A stretch of DNA of 64,000 nucleotides from Pseudobowmanella zhangzhouensis (lineage in GTDB: Bacteria; Pseudomonadota; Gammaproteobacteria; Enterobacterales; Alteromonadaceae). Both the position numbers and the translations under genes were made by a program. Positions 35,642 through 44,617 of this stretch are shown here, piece by piece (position 1 is the stretch's first letter; each line of letters begins with the position of its first letter). The DNA lies in NCBI RefSeq assembly GCF_042662685.1, contig NZ_JBHSYO010000008.1:186001-250000 (forward strand), written 5' to 3'. The notes under the pieces are model-generated. The model saw only the letters and a program-made list of their open reading frames with translations. It was not told the DNA's origin and did no database searches.

Positions 35642-38600
35642 TAGCGCGCCGCCTTGAGTAATTCAATTTCCTCACGCAAGGCTTTGCACACTTCCACTAA
35701 CAAGGCGATTTCCGCTGCCTGCGACACCTGCAAATAGCCATTGGCCTTGGTGCTGACCGCTTCTGGAAATACGGCCTGTACTTCCTGTGCAACCGTGTGT
35801 GACGCGCTGCCTTTGGTGGTATCGACCCAATCAAAGGTGTAACCATGGATCGCGTCGAGTTTTTGCAGCGGGTTGTCGATGCGCTTGAGATTGGTTTTTA
35901 GGTTGCGATCTGACGAAATGACAAAATCATCACCGGAGTATTCACCGCTGATAATCACATTACCAGGGGTGCCACCGGCAATCACTTCTAGGTTGCCGCT
36001 GACGCGCAGTGCAGGCAAAGACGTGTGCGACGACGCACAATAAAGTGCGATGTAATTGTCCGACTGAAAATAGCCTGCCGTGCCGTCTGACCGGTAACTA
36101 TAAATCCCGCCACCGGCACACCCAGGATAGGCAGTCACATAAATGCCGTAATCCCCTGCACTGGTGGTATCTTGGGCAAAAATCTGAATGCCTTTGCCGT
36201 TGTTCTGTTCTATGAACAGGCCCACCGCATTAGGGTTTCCCCCTACACCACCTAAAGTACGGTCGATGCTCATAGAGATCCCCGCACCATAGATCACATC
36301 GTAGTACGACCCGCAGGGTACATAGTTGTCCACGTTCACAGCCATGGACGCTTTGCCAAGGTACGAGCCGTCATAATTCACGCCATTGGCATTGATTGTG
36401 ACGTTATCGCCCCAGTTCGCCTGCTCAATGTCTATTGACGACACATCCAGAAAATCGGCGGTCACACTACCGGCCACCAGATCAGCAAAGAACGTGGTTT
36501 TATTGAACATCCACGACGCATCAATCACGCGGCTGATTGCCACCCATGCGCTACCGTTCCAGTATTTTGTAACCGACCATTCCTGCCCTGCGGTCACATT
36601 GGATTGCGTCACCGTGTCATAGGTCACATTTGCGCCCGTGGTCACGTTATTGGCAGCGGTATCGCTCCATGACGCTGCCGTAACCACGATTTCATAGTTT
36701 GCTGCGCCGCGTGAACCAGTGGCACCAGTTTGCCCTTGTGGGCCTTGATCGCCTTGTGGGCCTTTGAACAGGCTCCACACATAATCAGCTTTGTTAGTTG
36801 ATTCGGTTGCCGTGGTTTTGTTTACCGCGATCCCGATGTACGCCGTGTTCGCCTGCGGGGTATCGGTTAAACCGGTGCCGTCACTGTTGGCAGAGTATTT
36901 AACCCATGTGTAGGTCGTTTGCCCATCATCCCCTTTTGGCCCTTGCACACCGGTATTACCCTGCGGCCCGACGATCAGCGACCACGTATAATCCCCTGCC
37001 GTGGTGGACTCAGTAGCGGTCGTTTTGTTGTAAGCAAAACCGATATAGGCTTTACCAGTCGGGTCGTCGGACAGGCCGGTGCCAGTAGCATCATCGGCAT
37101 ATTTGATCCACGTATAGGTCGTTTGGCCGTCTGCCCCTTTCGCACCTGCCACACCTTGCGGCCCCTGCTCGCCTTGCGGCCCTTGTGGGCCTTGTGGGCC
37201 TAGCAGATCAGATTGGTACGTCCACGTTGTTTCGTCCGTCTTTTTATAGACGTAGCGCCCATCCACCAACGCAAAGTCACCGGCAATACCCGTACCCGAC
37301 GCAGGGGGGCCACCGGCAGAGGTGAACCACTGATTACCAGGGGTGCCGTCATTGCCGTTGAGGTACAGTAAAAAATCTTCTTCTGTCCCTACGCCGCCAT
37401 TGGCTATCCATGTTTGATAGGCACTGGCACCGTCGATACCGGCTTTTGAGAAGATAGCCGGAGCCGACCAATTGGCAGAGGTGCGCGCCCATGTGTCGGT
37501 TTGCCGGTTGTGGCGATACACCGCCTTGGCGCAGTATTCGATACCAATTCCCTGATACTGGCTGGTATCAGTCCACCCGTCAGGCACGATTTCAAGGGTG
37601 CCATTAAAGCTACCACCGGTCGGAGTTGCGGGGGGTGTACCGTCAACCGACACCTTAAAGATGATGCTATGAAAATCGCCATTCGCACCGTCGAAATAAT
37701 CAACGCCGTGGATCGGGCTGTAGCCGTCCTCGCCGTCTGATACCACCAGCGTTTGACCCTGCCCGTTATCAATGGTGTAGGTGCCATCGCCGTTATCTGT
37801 CAGCGTAGGCACATCCCCGTTCAGGCCGTCTTTAACGGTAATTTCACCGTTAGCGCCGATAATTTTGTAAACGCCTGGGCTGACTTCCACCACTTCCGGC
37901 GCAATCGCTGTCCCGCCTTGGGTCGTTTGCACGGTAACAGGCACAGCAATGCCGGTGTTGTTGTGGGTGATCGTAACGGTGACATTGGACGTGCCATTAC
38001 CAATCCGGCTAAAGGTCGTCGCTTCACCGCTTGGTGCGCCCTCGGTGGCGGTTGTGATATAGCCGGTCGCGGGGTCGAGTGTGGCGCGGATAACGTGAGT
38101 AGATACCACCGACGCCCCGCGTGAAAACGTGAACGTCAGATCGGTGGTGGTGGTAGCCGGTGTCCAGCTTCCACCATTGGGGGCTTTGACCCATGCTAAA
38201 CCATTGTTTGAACTGACACCGCCATACACCGGCAAGGCATAATCGCTCTGCATTTTGTAGAGCGTGTTAATCACATGCACGGTGCCGGACGCATCGGTAA
38301 TGGAAACGGTATCGTTGGTAGAGGTGGCCCACGCATTGAGGGCTGACAGGGTATTAGTGCCAAGTACGGCTAATTCACGCATAGACAGCGTGGCGTCGGC
38401 AAAGTCATAGGCGGTAGGAATGCCTATCACATCAACGGTGAGGGGATCACCGCTGTTCAGACCCGTCTTAGAAAAGGCACTGAACAGGGTAACAGTTTCA
38501 GATCCTGGGGTGTTGTCCACGCCGATGATTTCATAGAAATCACCATCAACCACCAACAAAAAGCCGACTTTCAGCTTATCAATCGGATCACCGCTGTTGT

Positions 38601-38655
38601 ACGTCACACTCTGACTGTCTTGTGTCAGTGTGACATTGCCACGGAACCAACTCAT
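35641..38655 (-). CDS. Tail fibre with collagen-like triplets and C-terminal S74 chaperone (1004 aa)
   Basis: The N-terminal ~480 residues are beta-rich. Three collagen-like Gly-x-y stretches lie near residues 485-510 (GPQGPQGPQGEQGPQG), 562-578 and 629-648, separated by two copies of a ~55-residue module (TTYTW[IV]KY ... ATES ... Y[TV]WSL). Residues ~720-905 form a beta region, likely the receptor-binding tip. From ~914 the sequence SDRNLKTNLKRIDNPL begins a Peptidase_S74-type intramolecular chaperone that trimerises fibres and is released by self-cleavage at the Ser-Asp site. This is probably the main receptor-binding fibre. It is encoded right after the two adaptor-like genes. Confidence 0.85.
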   Translation of the reverse strand: MSWFRGNVTLTQDSQSVTYNSGDPIDKLKVGFLLVVDGDFYEIIGVDNTPGSETVTLFSAFSKTGLNSGDPLTVDVIGIPTAYDFADATLSMRELAVLGTNTLSALNAWATSTNDTVSITDASGTVHVINTLYKMQSDYALPVYGGVSSNNGLAWVKAPNGGSWTPATTTTDLTFTFSRGASVVSTHVIRATLDPATGYITTATEGAPSGEATTFSRIGNGTSNVTVTITHNNTGIAVPVTVQTTQGGTAIAPEVVEVSPGVYKIIGANGEITVKDGLNGDVPTLTDNGDGTYTIDNGQGQTLVVSDGEDGYSPIHGVDYFDGANGDFHSIIFKVSVDGTPPATPTGGSFNGTLEIVPDGWTDTSQYQGIGIEYCAKAVYRHNRQTDTWARTSANWSAPAIFSKAGIDGASAYQTWIANGGVGTEEDFLLYLNGNDGTPGNQWFTSAGGPPASGTGIAGDFALVDGRYVYKKTDETTWTYQSDLLGPQGPQGPQGEQGPQGVAGAKGADGQTTYTWIKYADDATGTGLSDDPTGKAYIGFAYNKTTATESTTAGDYTWSLIVGPQGNTGVQGPKGDDGQTTYTWVKYSANSDGTGLTDTPQANTAYIGIAVNKTTATESTNKADYVWSLFKGPQGDQGPQGQTGATGSRGAANYEIVVTAASWSDTAANNVTTGANVTYDTVTQSNVTAGQEWSVTKYWNGSAWVAISRVIDASWMFNKTTFFADLVAGSVTADFLDVSSIDIEQANWGDNVTINANGVNYDGSYLGKASMAVNVDNYVPCGSYYDVIYGAGISMSIDRTLGGVGGNPNAVGLFIEQNNGKGIQIFAQDTTSAGDYGIYVTAYPGCAGGGIYSYRSDGTAGYFQSDNYIALYCASSHTSLPALRVSGNLEVIAGGTPGNVIISGEYSGDDFVISSDRNLKTNLKRIDNPLQKLDAIHGYTFDWVDTTKGSASHTVAQEVQAVFPEAVSTKANGYLQVSQAAEIALLVEVCKALREEIELLKAAR

Positions 38656-38664
38656 AAAAGCGCC

Positions 38665-39273
38665 TTATAGAATGTTGGGGTAGGTCATGATCAGAGAGTG
38701 ATTGGCGTAGTGGGTGGCGATTTCGATGCGCTTTTCATCAATGCACCGGTCGCGTTCTGCCTTGTAGTACAACGCCCCTTGGGGGTCGTACCAATCGGTA
38801 TTGGGCATCATTTTCAGTTCGTAGACGGCGCCAGCAAGAATGCCCTCGGCATTGTCGCTGAACACATCGTCGTCGATGGTGTCTGCTTCCAGTACCGGCT
38901 TTACGCAACTTTGCACGTACACCACCCCCGCTTCTTTGGGGATCGGATAGAACCCGACGGTGCGCTTGGCATTGGCGTAGTAACTTCGTGGCGCATCCTG
39001 CCCCATGGCAAAAGGCCGTCCGGTTAGCCCGGTCAAATTACCGGTGTCAGAGTACACGTCGATAATGGTGTCGATTTCAGCATCATCGGCCAGTGTATCG
39101 AGCGCATAGCGTTGCTTGGCTGCCACTAACGAGACTTTGATCACTTCTTCCCATGCTTGGGTTTGGGTGAAGTAATGCCGTGCCGCACTGATAAACGCGC
39201 GACGAAAGATCAGCTTGGGCAAATTGGGGCAATAATGCGCAACCAGATGCGCGTAGCTGGTGATTTCCGCCAT
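38665..39273 (-). CDS. Head-tail adaptor / tail protein (202 aa)
   Basis: The helical N-terminus (KLIFRRAFISAARHYFTQ) and the central beta segment with the phrases IDTIIDVYSDTG and KRTVGFYPIPKEAGVVYVQ parallel the layout of the upstream 218-residue protein: a helix bundle plus a beta domain ending in a helix. The late helices (YKAERDRCIDEKRIEIATHY) resemble tail tubular A/gp4-type adaptors. It is probably part of the ring joining portal to tail. Two such genes in a row suggest a two-tier connector. Confidence 0.55.
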   Translation of the reverse strand: MAEITSYAHLVAHYCPNLPKLIFRRAFISAARHYFTQTQAWEEVIKVSLVAAKQRYALDTLADDAEIDTIIDVYSDTGNLTGLTGRPFAMGQDAPRSYYANAKRTVGFYPIPKEAGVVYVQSCVKPVLEADTIDDDVFSDNAEGILAGAVYELKMMPNTDWYDPQGALYYKAERDRCIDEKRIEIATHYANHSLIMTYPNIL

Positions 39274-39289
39274 GGTGCATTCCTATCGG

Positions 39290-39946
39290 TTAAGGATTTT
39301 TGGCCTGACCCGCCATAGCCGTGTCAGATTGCGTTTTGATACCTAGCAGGGAATTGAAAGCGTTTAAGTGACCGGCAGCGCGTTGCGCGTTTTCGGCATA
39401 TTCCGCATCTTTGGAATACGCGCGGTACAGCATGAAATCCAGCAACGGATTTAAGTAGCTATCGTCGAGCGACAGGGTTTGGGTGTCGGTCGTAAAGTCA
39501 GCAATAGTGACCGCCGCAGGGGCCGTCGAATAAATCAACTCGACCACATGGCTTGCTGCACTTGGACGCGGGAACACATAGAAGTGCTTGGGGTCGCGCT
39601 CGTCGTACACATAATGGTCAACGGTTGACGCGGTTTTGGTATGCCAGTCCGGTAACTGATCGTCCAACTGGTGACGGGCAATCTGGCGAACCGGCACACC
39701 GCTGGCCTTATTGCGCACCACAGTCATTAACCGAAGCGCATCATTGGGCAGAGATTGTTTGCTGTCCGTTTCATCCAGCGTAAAATCTTCGTTAACGACC
39801 GACGCATCAGGACGGGCAATAATGACCGCCAACACGGCATCGTTAAACCAGTTCAACCATTCTTGCTTCGGCCAGCGCACAGACGTTTTATCCTGCACAA
39901 TGGTTTCAGCGCGCGAGATCAGATCAATGATTTTGGTGGTTGCCAT
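39290..39946 (-). CDS. Head-tail adaptor, DUF6682-like (218 aa)
   Basis: The protein starts with a helix ending VRWPKQEWLNWFNDAVLAVI, then SLPNDALRLMTVVRN, then DPKHFYVFPRPSAASHVVEL, then SLDDSYLNPLLDFMLYRAYS. These phrases are characteristic of podovirus adaptor proteins annotated as DUF6682 or tail tubular A-like. It should bind beneath the portal. It lies four bases after the small 72-residue gene and 16 before the second adaptor-like gene. Confidence 0.65.
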   Translation of the reverse strand: MATTKIIDLISRAETIVQDKTSVRWPKQEWLNWFNDAVLAVIIARPDASVVNEDFTLDETDSKQSLPNDALRLMTVVRNKASGVPVRQIARHQLDDQLPDWHTKTASTVDHYVYDERDPKHFYVFPRPSAASHVVELIYSTAPAAVTIADFTTDTQTLSLDDSYLNPLLDFMLYRAYSKDAEYAENAQRAAGHLNAFNSLLGIKTQSDTAMAGQAKNP

Positions 39947-39951
39947 TTAAC

Positions 39952-40170
39952 TTACTCCGCTTTAGGTTCAGCGGCAGCTTTGGTGACTTTGGCAGGGGCT
40001 TTGGCTTTTGCTTTGGTCACTTTGACCGGCCCACTCATATTGGCTTCCAGTTCTTCTTCATCGAATACCGGCAATAAACCAAACGTAGCGGCTACTTTGG
40101 CAAGCCCAGGATTGTACGGCACCGTGCGGCCAAACTTGTTTTTGAATCCCACAGGACGTTGATTAGACAT
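39952..40170 (-). CDS. Small head protein with Lys/Ala-rich tail (72 aa)
   Basis: ATG 40170 follows GGAG by nine bases, inside the leader just downstream of the coat-gene terminator. The protein has a compact N-terminal half (GFKNKFGRTVPYNPGLAK) and a C-terminal Lys/Ala/Pro-rich tail with repeated VTKA words. It lies between coat and adaptor genes, where head-completion or decoration proteins are common. Function inferred from position. Confidence 0.55.
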   Translation of the reverse strand: MSNQRPVGFKNKFGRTVPYNPGLAKVAATFGLLPVFDEEELEANMSGPVKVTKAKAKAPAKVTKAAAEPKAE

Positions 40171-40185
40171 GCGTAAACACTCCAT

Positions 40186-40214
40186 AAAAAAAGGGACGCA
40201 TAAAGCGTCCCTTT
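40186..40214 (-). terminator. Terminator after the coat gene
   Basis: Read leftward, AAAGGGACGC and GCGTCCCTTT pair around TTTAT, followed by TTTTTT. It lies about 20 bases after the coat stop codon and just before the 72-residue gene. Such a terminator raises the relative amount of coat message while partial read-through or Q antitermination serves the tail genes. Confidence 0.85.
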
Positions 40215-40233
40215 AAGGGATAACCCAGTACGA

Positions 40234-41163
40234 TTAGGCACCAAGGGTTAAGACTGAGTGACCTAAGCCCTCTGGCTTAATGACGTTGTAGCCGTACACC
40301 ATCAGGGAACGGGCTAAATCGCCAAAGTCATCAGGGTTTTTCAGTTTTTCCATAAAGGAAATCTGCGCTGCAAAGGTCAACGCGCACTGGTGTCCGAACA
40401 CCACATCGTATTGACCAGCCGCAGGACGGTTCAGGTTGTTGCTTGAGTAGATCGTGAAACGATCCAGCATACCGATTCGACCGCTACGCAGAGTGGACTT
40501 ACCATCACCGGTAATAGACGCATCTTTCAGATCAGACGTTTTCAGACGCGCGCACAATGCTGGTGGAAGTACCACAAAGCGGTTACTTTCCGGCATGTTC
40601 TGTTCGTCCATAATGACGCCGTATTTCTCAACGATGGTTTCAACGATGTTCTGGTTGGTGATAGACAGCGGCGTGGCCGTTGTCCCCAGGCTAATATTCG
40701 AGTCAGCACCCGCCGTCAGACCAGCGTGACCGGCCATAGCAGGGATAGCCGACAGAATATCGGTGTCCACCTTGATCTTCATTTGCTCCGCGCCGTCTTG
40801 CGACCATTCATCCATCAGCGCTAAGTCTGATTGGACGCGATCTACATCGTACAATTTAAACGCGAAGTATTTGCCCTGATTGATCACCAAGTTGGTCGTT
40901 GGTGATTCAGGTTGTTCGTAGGTGATACCAGCGCCTTTGACATAATCATTGACGGTAATATCGGCACGGGTACGAATGATTACTTCGTCACCGTAGTTTT
41001 TGATTTCGCCCTCGTAATCGGTGTTAGCGATAGCGCCAAACACGGTTTGATCGTAAAACTTAACTAAGAGTTTTTTCGACCAGATTTGAGGAATGAATTT
41101 GCTGGTGTTGTTTGCACCAGTGCTGGAATAGTTCTTTGCACTGGCATCAATAGGAAAGCCCAT
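40234..41163 (-). CDS. Major capsid protein (309 aa)
   Basis: The gene lies directly after the scaffold gene and is flanked downstream by a strong terminator, as expected for the most abundant virion protein. Sequence features of an HK97-fold coat in the P22/N4-gp56 style include FIPQIWSKKLLVKFYDQTVF at residues ~22-41, TDYEGEIKNYGDEVIIRT, YVKGAGITYEQPESPTTNL and KYFAFKLYDVDRVQSDL. The C-terminal part ends with MVYGYNVIKPEGLGHSVLTL. At 309 residues it is smaller than P22 coat and seems to lack an insertion domain. Confidence 0.85.
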   Translation of the reverse strand: MGFPIDASAKNYSSTGANNTSKFIPQIWSKKLLVKFYDQTVFGAIANTDYEGEIKNYGDEVIIRTRADITVNDYVKGAGITYEQPESPTTNLVINQGKYFAFKLYDVDRVQSDLALMDEWSQDGAEQMKIKVDTDILSAIPAMAGHAGLTAGADSNISLGTTATPLSITNQNIVETIVEKYGVIMDEQNMPESNRFVVLPPALCARLKTSDLKDASITGDGKSTLRSGRIGMLDRFTIYSSNNLNRPAAGQYDVVFGHQCALTFAAQISFMEKLKNPDDFGDLARSLMVYGYNVIKPEGLGHSVLTLGA

Positions 41164-41197
41164 TTTAGATACTCCACATGGGGCTTAACAGGTGTGC

Positions 41198-42163
41198 TTA
41201 CTGCACGTTGCCTGCATTCAAAGCCCTGAAAAGACTTTGTTCCTGTTTGGCAAACTCCGCTTCGCTGATCTGACCTTTGCTGTAGGCGTTATAAAGCGCG
41301 TCAATCTGGGCGGTACTCCAAAAGTCACCGTCCGTACCCATATCGGGTGGATTGTTGCGCCCTACTGGGTCTACGTGTTGTTCAAAAGGCGAATTGGGTT
41401 TTCCCAAGCGGGAACGTTCGTGGGCCTTGTAAGCGGTGTAGAAACCAACAGTCCTGTCCACATCACCCTGATTAAATGCTTGGTGTAACAGTGAGCCGCG
41501 CGGCATCCCTGAAAAGGGATCGGGTTCGCCTAGCCATTCGCGGAACATGGGATCACGATCTACTTGGTCGAAATCAATGTTGTGCGCTTTCAACTTGGTC
41601 GCAATCGTGGTGAGCAACATATTGCTCGACGCTTCCTTGTTGGTTTTCTGCACACTGCCGATTTCGTTACGAATCGCATCCAGTTCTTTGCGAAGTGCTG
41701 ACGTTTTCTGCTCTGCCAGTTGTTCGGCTTGTTCTGCTACTGCCTGGGCAAATTCTTCGCCGTATTCGTCCGTCAGATACTGGTTCAGTTGTGCTGGTTG
41801 TTTCTGGGCTTCCGCTAACTGGTTTTTCAACTCGTCATTGGCCGCTTTCAGATCCATCAGCATCCGAGTGGTTTCTGGATCGGGTTTGGCACCGGCTTCG
41901 ACTTTCTGGCGCAATGCGTCCAGTTCGTCTTTCATGCGCGGTACTTCGGCGTTGTACTTGCCTTGCAAGACCTGATATTTCGCTTTCCAGTCGTCGGAGT
42001 CGGCAGGGGCCGGTGTTCCTTGCTGTTTCAGCGGTTCAGGGGTCAGGGTTTGGGTCGGATCACCAGTGTTGTCGTCATTAGCGGCAGTTGGTGGCTGGTT
42101 GCCGGATTGAATCAGCGCATTGGCTTCTTCTTCGGCTTTTCGTAAAGCGCTTGGTAAGGCCAT
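41198..42163 (-). CDS. Capsid scaffolding protein (321 aa)
   Basis: The protein is highly charged and Gln/Glu/Lys rich, with a disordered Pro/Thr N-terminus (residues ~15-55) and long coiled-coil stretches (~60-190: KYQVLQGKYNAEVPRMKDEL; AANDELKNQLAEAQKQ). The C-terminal ~60 residues (FWSTAQIDALYNAYSKGQIS) form helices like the coat-binding end of P22-type scaffolds. Its place between portal and coat is diagnostic. It should guide procapsid assembly and then leave. Confidence 0.85.
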   Translation of the reverse strand: MALPSALRKAEEEANALIQSGNQPPTAANDDNTGDPTQTLTPEPLKQQGTPAPADSDDWKAKYQVLQGKYNAEVPRMKDELDALRQKVEAGAKPDPETTRMLMDLKAANDELKNQLAEAQKQPAQLNQYLTDEYGEEFAQAVAEQAEQLAEQKTSALRKELDAIRNEIGSVQKTNKEASSNMLLTTIATKLKAHNIDFDQVDRDPMFREWLGEPDPFSGMPRGSLLHQAFNQGDVDRTVGFYTAYKAHERSRLGKPNSPFEQHVDPVGRNNPPDMGTDGDFWSTAQIDALYNAYSKGQISEAEFAKQEQSLFRALNAGNVQ

Positions 42164-42243
42164 TGGTACTCCATGGGTGAGCCGGTCGTAGCGGAGCCAG
42201 TGCGGTGTTCCAGCCGGTATTCACGTTTGGGGTGGTTAAAATG

Positions 42244-42267
42244 AAAAAACCCGCACAAGGCGGGTTT
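42244..42267 (-). terminator. Terminator between the 81-residue gene and scaffold
   Basis: Read leftward, AAACCCGCC and GCGGGTTT pair around a short TTGT loop and are followed by TTTTTCAT. It lies 20 bases after the stop of the 81-residue gene and 80 bases before the scaffold start. No new promoter is evident between it and the scaffold gene, so late polymerase must read through it. Confidence 0.8.
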
Positions 42268-42286
42268 CTTCGGTTAATCGTAAGGG

Positions 42287-42532
42287 TTAGTTTTCGCCGT
42301 CATTGGCGGCGCTTTCTGGATCGCTTAACACGTCCAATAAGTCGCGCAGTTCGAGAATGCGCGACTGAAAATCGCTGGTGGTTTTGTCGTTGGCATAAAT
42401 CAGACTTTCGGTGTGGTCGATTTCCAACTGACGGATAAATTGCAGTAAAGCGTCGTATTCATCGTGACAGGCCGCGCGCATCCGGTTAATCGCCCGAAGC
42501 TGGCGGGTCTGTTCTTCACTGTACTGGTTCAT
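42287..42532 (-). CDS. Small helical late protein between portal and scaffold (81 aa)
   Basis: The protein is almost entirely helical and charged (EEQTRQLRAINRMRAACHDE; SRILELRDLLDVLSDPE). The start overlaps the portal gene end by 17 bases. Small genes in this slot occur in several P22-like and related phages without known function. It could be a portal- or scaffold-associated assembly factor. No motif supports a specific call. Confidence 0.55.
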   Translation of the reverse strand: MNQYSEEQTRQLRAINRMRAACHDEYDALLQFIRQLEIDHTESLIYANDKTTSDFQSRILELRDLLDVLSDPESAANDGEN

Positions 42533-44450
42533 TTTGTCCCTGCGCCTGTTGGGCCATGGCCTGTTCTTGCTGACGGGCCTGCATCTGTTCTAGGGTCGGA
42601 ACGACGCGATCCACCGGAATGCTGGTGTTTTTAAACACTTCGCGTAGTTGTTCGCGTCGGCCCTCAAGACCGAGGATTTGAAGATCCACTGGGTTATTGG
42701 TGATTGCCAACAGTTCCTGCATTCGGATCGTCATGGCTTCTTTGTGCATCAGGGCATCGGAGCCGCGCGCATGGACGGACGCATCCCCTTTAATATCTTC
42801 CGGCACGGTAGGGTCGAGCATCAGCGAGTGGTACACCGCTTCGATTAGCGGCTCAATCACATTGATGTCGATAGAGCGCACCACGTCTTTCATGGTTTTA
42901 CTTGCCGCGTTCATCAGCATGGACAAGCCGGACGCCGTTTTACCTGCCCCTGCGGCATTGTCGGAGCCGTAGGAATAGGCAGGAATACCGGATTTTTCGT
43001 CGGCGTAACGTTCAAAGCGCTCATATACCGCCAATAGTTCATTGGCTTTGATTTCAGGCGAGAAGAAAACCACGCCTGGGCGGCCCCCACCCTGCGGGTT
43101 CGCCTTGGATGAATAGGGCCACACTTTCATCGGGTAGACGTTGGTAATGTCCTGCCCTTTTGGCACCATCGAAATATCGACCGCCACTTGAGGGCTTGAG
43201 CCTATCGCCATGTTGTTGATAAGCGCCCGTGCCGTGGCGTTGGCCGCATCCTGAATATCCGCCAGAATTTCCGGCAGCGCTTCACCGGCAAACGAGTTAG
43301 GCACATTGCGGAAACAGGTTTTGGTATAAGGCGGGTTGCCGGTCGGATCGGGGTTAATCACGGCGCGTATGGTGTAGCTGCCAATCACGGTCAGCGATAC
43401 GCTGTATTCTTTATAGGGATCTTCAATCATCTGTTGAACACCCCAGTCTTGCAGCATCTTGCCCTGAATCCAGCCCGTCCAGATAAGACCGTCGATCAGG
43501 TCATAGTTGGTATGAAGCTGGTCGTTGCGGCCCTCTAGGCGTTCCCGTTCCCCATCTTCAAACACCCATTCACGCAGACCGTTCATGCGGTACTGGTTTA
43601 AGACCAGCGCAATATTCTTGGCGTTGTAGCCCATCATGCCGCGCATCTTTTCCAGTTCGTGCGGGGTCATGCTGATTTTCTCTATGTCCCAGTTATCGCC
43701 AATCCGCACGGTAGACGGTGACGGGTAGAAGTTGAACGGCGATACCCGTTTAAAGGTGCGCAGGATCTTTTCTTCCACCTTGGGAACATGCTTGCCGGTT
43801 TGCGGGTCAGGCACCCACTTAACCTTATGCTTTTTCTTGTAAACAACGCCTTTCAAAATGGCAAAAGGGTAAGTGACTAAATCTTCCAAAAATTCTTCAA
43901 ATTCCTGACGATAGCCACCCTCGATCAATACGTCCTCGACGTATTCAGCCATTTTTTCCATGCGGCGTTCACCCTCACGCTGCATTTCGTCTTTTATGCG
44001 TGCTTCATGCTGCATCAGTAGCTGTTCGGCCACTTCTGGCGGGACGCCATACTGCATAACCGCCTGCAAGGCCGTGGTGATCATTTCTTCCTGAATTTCA
44101 GGGGGTAATTCCTGAATCGGGGTCGGGGCCAGAGAAAAAGGCCGATCACCGGACGTAGAAAACAGATCCGTTAACAGGGCTTTGGCCGCACGCGATTTCG
44201 CGCCGGTCAGGTTCATGTAAATCTGTGAGCCGCCCGTTTTCTTAATTTCTTCCAACTTTTGTGGATCGTATTCGCCTTTACGGCGGCGCAAGCAATTGGT
44301 CAGACGGGTGGACAGCGAGAATTTGTGACGTTTGGCAATATCCCAACACTGGGCAACATGATGCGCCAGCCGGTCGATAATGACCGGTTGCATCGGGGCG
44401 TTTTCGTCCTCGTCGGACACGCCACCGGACAAGCCTGTTGGCTCAATCAT
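42516..44450 (-). CDS. Portal (head-tail connector) protein (644 aa)
   Basis: Portal features are present along the sequence: an N-terminal helical region (RLTNCLRRRKGEYDPQKL), MNLTGAKSRAAKALLTDLF, a long helical/acidic stem region with repeated Glu/Met (~125-165), RTFKRVSPFNFYPSPS, the beta-rich wing, and the clip-to-crown segment AGAGKTASGLSMLMNAASKT that is typical of P22- and Bbp-like portals. The C-terminus is Gln rich. Twelve copies should form the DNA gate that binds terminase. The start is coupled to the preceding 55-residue gene by TAATG. Confidence 0.88.
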   Translation of the reverse strand: MIEPTGLSGGVSDEDENAPMQPVIIDRLAHHVAQCWDIAKRHKFSLSTRLTNCLRRRKGEYDPQKLEEIKKTGGSQIYMNLTGAKSRAAKALLTDLFSTSGDRPFSLAPTPIQELPPEIQEEMITTALQAVMQYGVPPEVAEQLLMQHEARIKDEMQREGERRMEKMAEYVEDVLIEGGYRQEFEEFLEDLVTYPFAILKGVVYKKKHKVKWVPDPQTGKHVPKVEEKILRTFKRVSPFNFYPSPSTVRIGDNWDIEKISMTPHELEKMRGMMGYNAKNIALVLNQYRMNGLREWVFEDGERERLEGRNDQLHTNYDLIDGLIWTGWIQGKMLQDWGVQQMIEDPYKEYSVSLTVIGSYTIRAVINPDPTGNPPYTKTCFRNVPNSFAGEALPEILADIQDAANATARALINNMAIGSSPQVAVDISMVPKGQDITNVYPMKVWPYSSKANPQGGGRPGVVFFSPEIKANELLAVYERFERYADEKSGIPAYSYGSDNAAGAGKTASGLSMLMNAASKTMKDVVRSIDINVIEPLIEAVYHSLMLDPTVPEDIKGDASVHARGSDALMHKEAMTIRMQELLAITNNPVDLQILGLEGRREQLREVFKNTSIPVDRVVPTLEQMQARQQEQAMAQQAQGQNEPVQ

Positions 44451-44617
44451 TATTCATCAACCCTTTCAACACGCCAGCCTAACAGGCGCAAACAAAAACG
44501 TTGCCACCAGTGGTACTGGTGACGGGAATAAAAGCACATATCGCCAATAGTGAGTTTCCACAGGTAAGGCATGGTGTGGAATTTCGCGCCTACCGCATAA
44601 CGTTGATCCAGGTTCAT
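44450..44617 (-). CDS. Hidden 55-residue gene between terminase and portal
   Basis: A short frame (MNLDQRYAVGAKFHTMPYLW start, LLGWRVERVDE end) exactly fills the space between terminase and portal. Its ATG overlaps the terminase stop (TAATG at 44619-44615) and its own stop overlaps the portal start (TAATG at 44452-44448). It is rich in Tyr, His, Trp and Arg. The exact double coupling strongly supports translation. Function unknown; it may simply couple translation of its neighbours or be an assembly factor. Confidence 0.7.
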   Translation of the reverse strand: MNLDQRYAVGAKFHTMPYLWKLTIGDMCFYSRHQYHWWQRFCLRLLGWRVERVDE

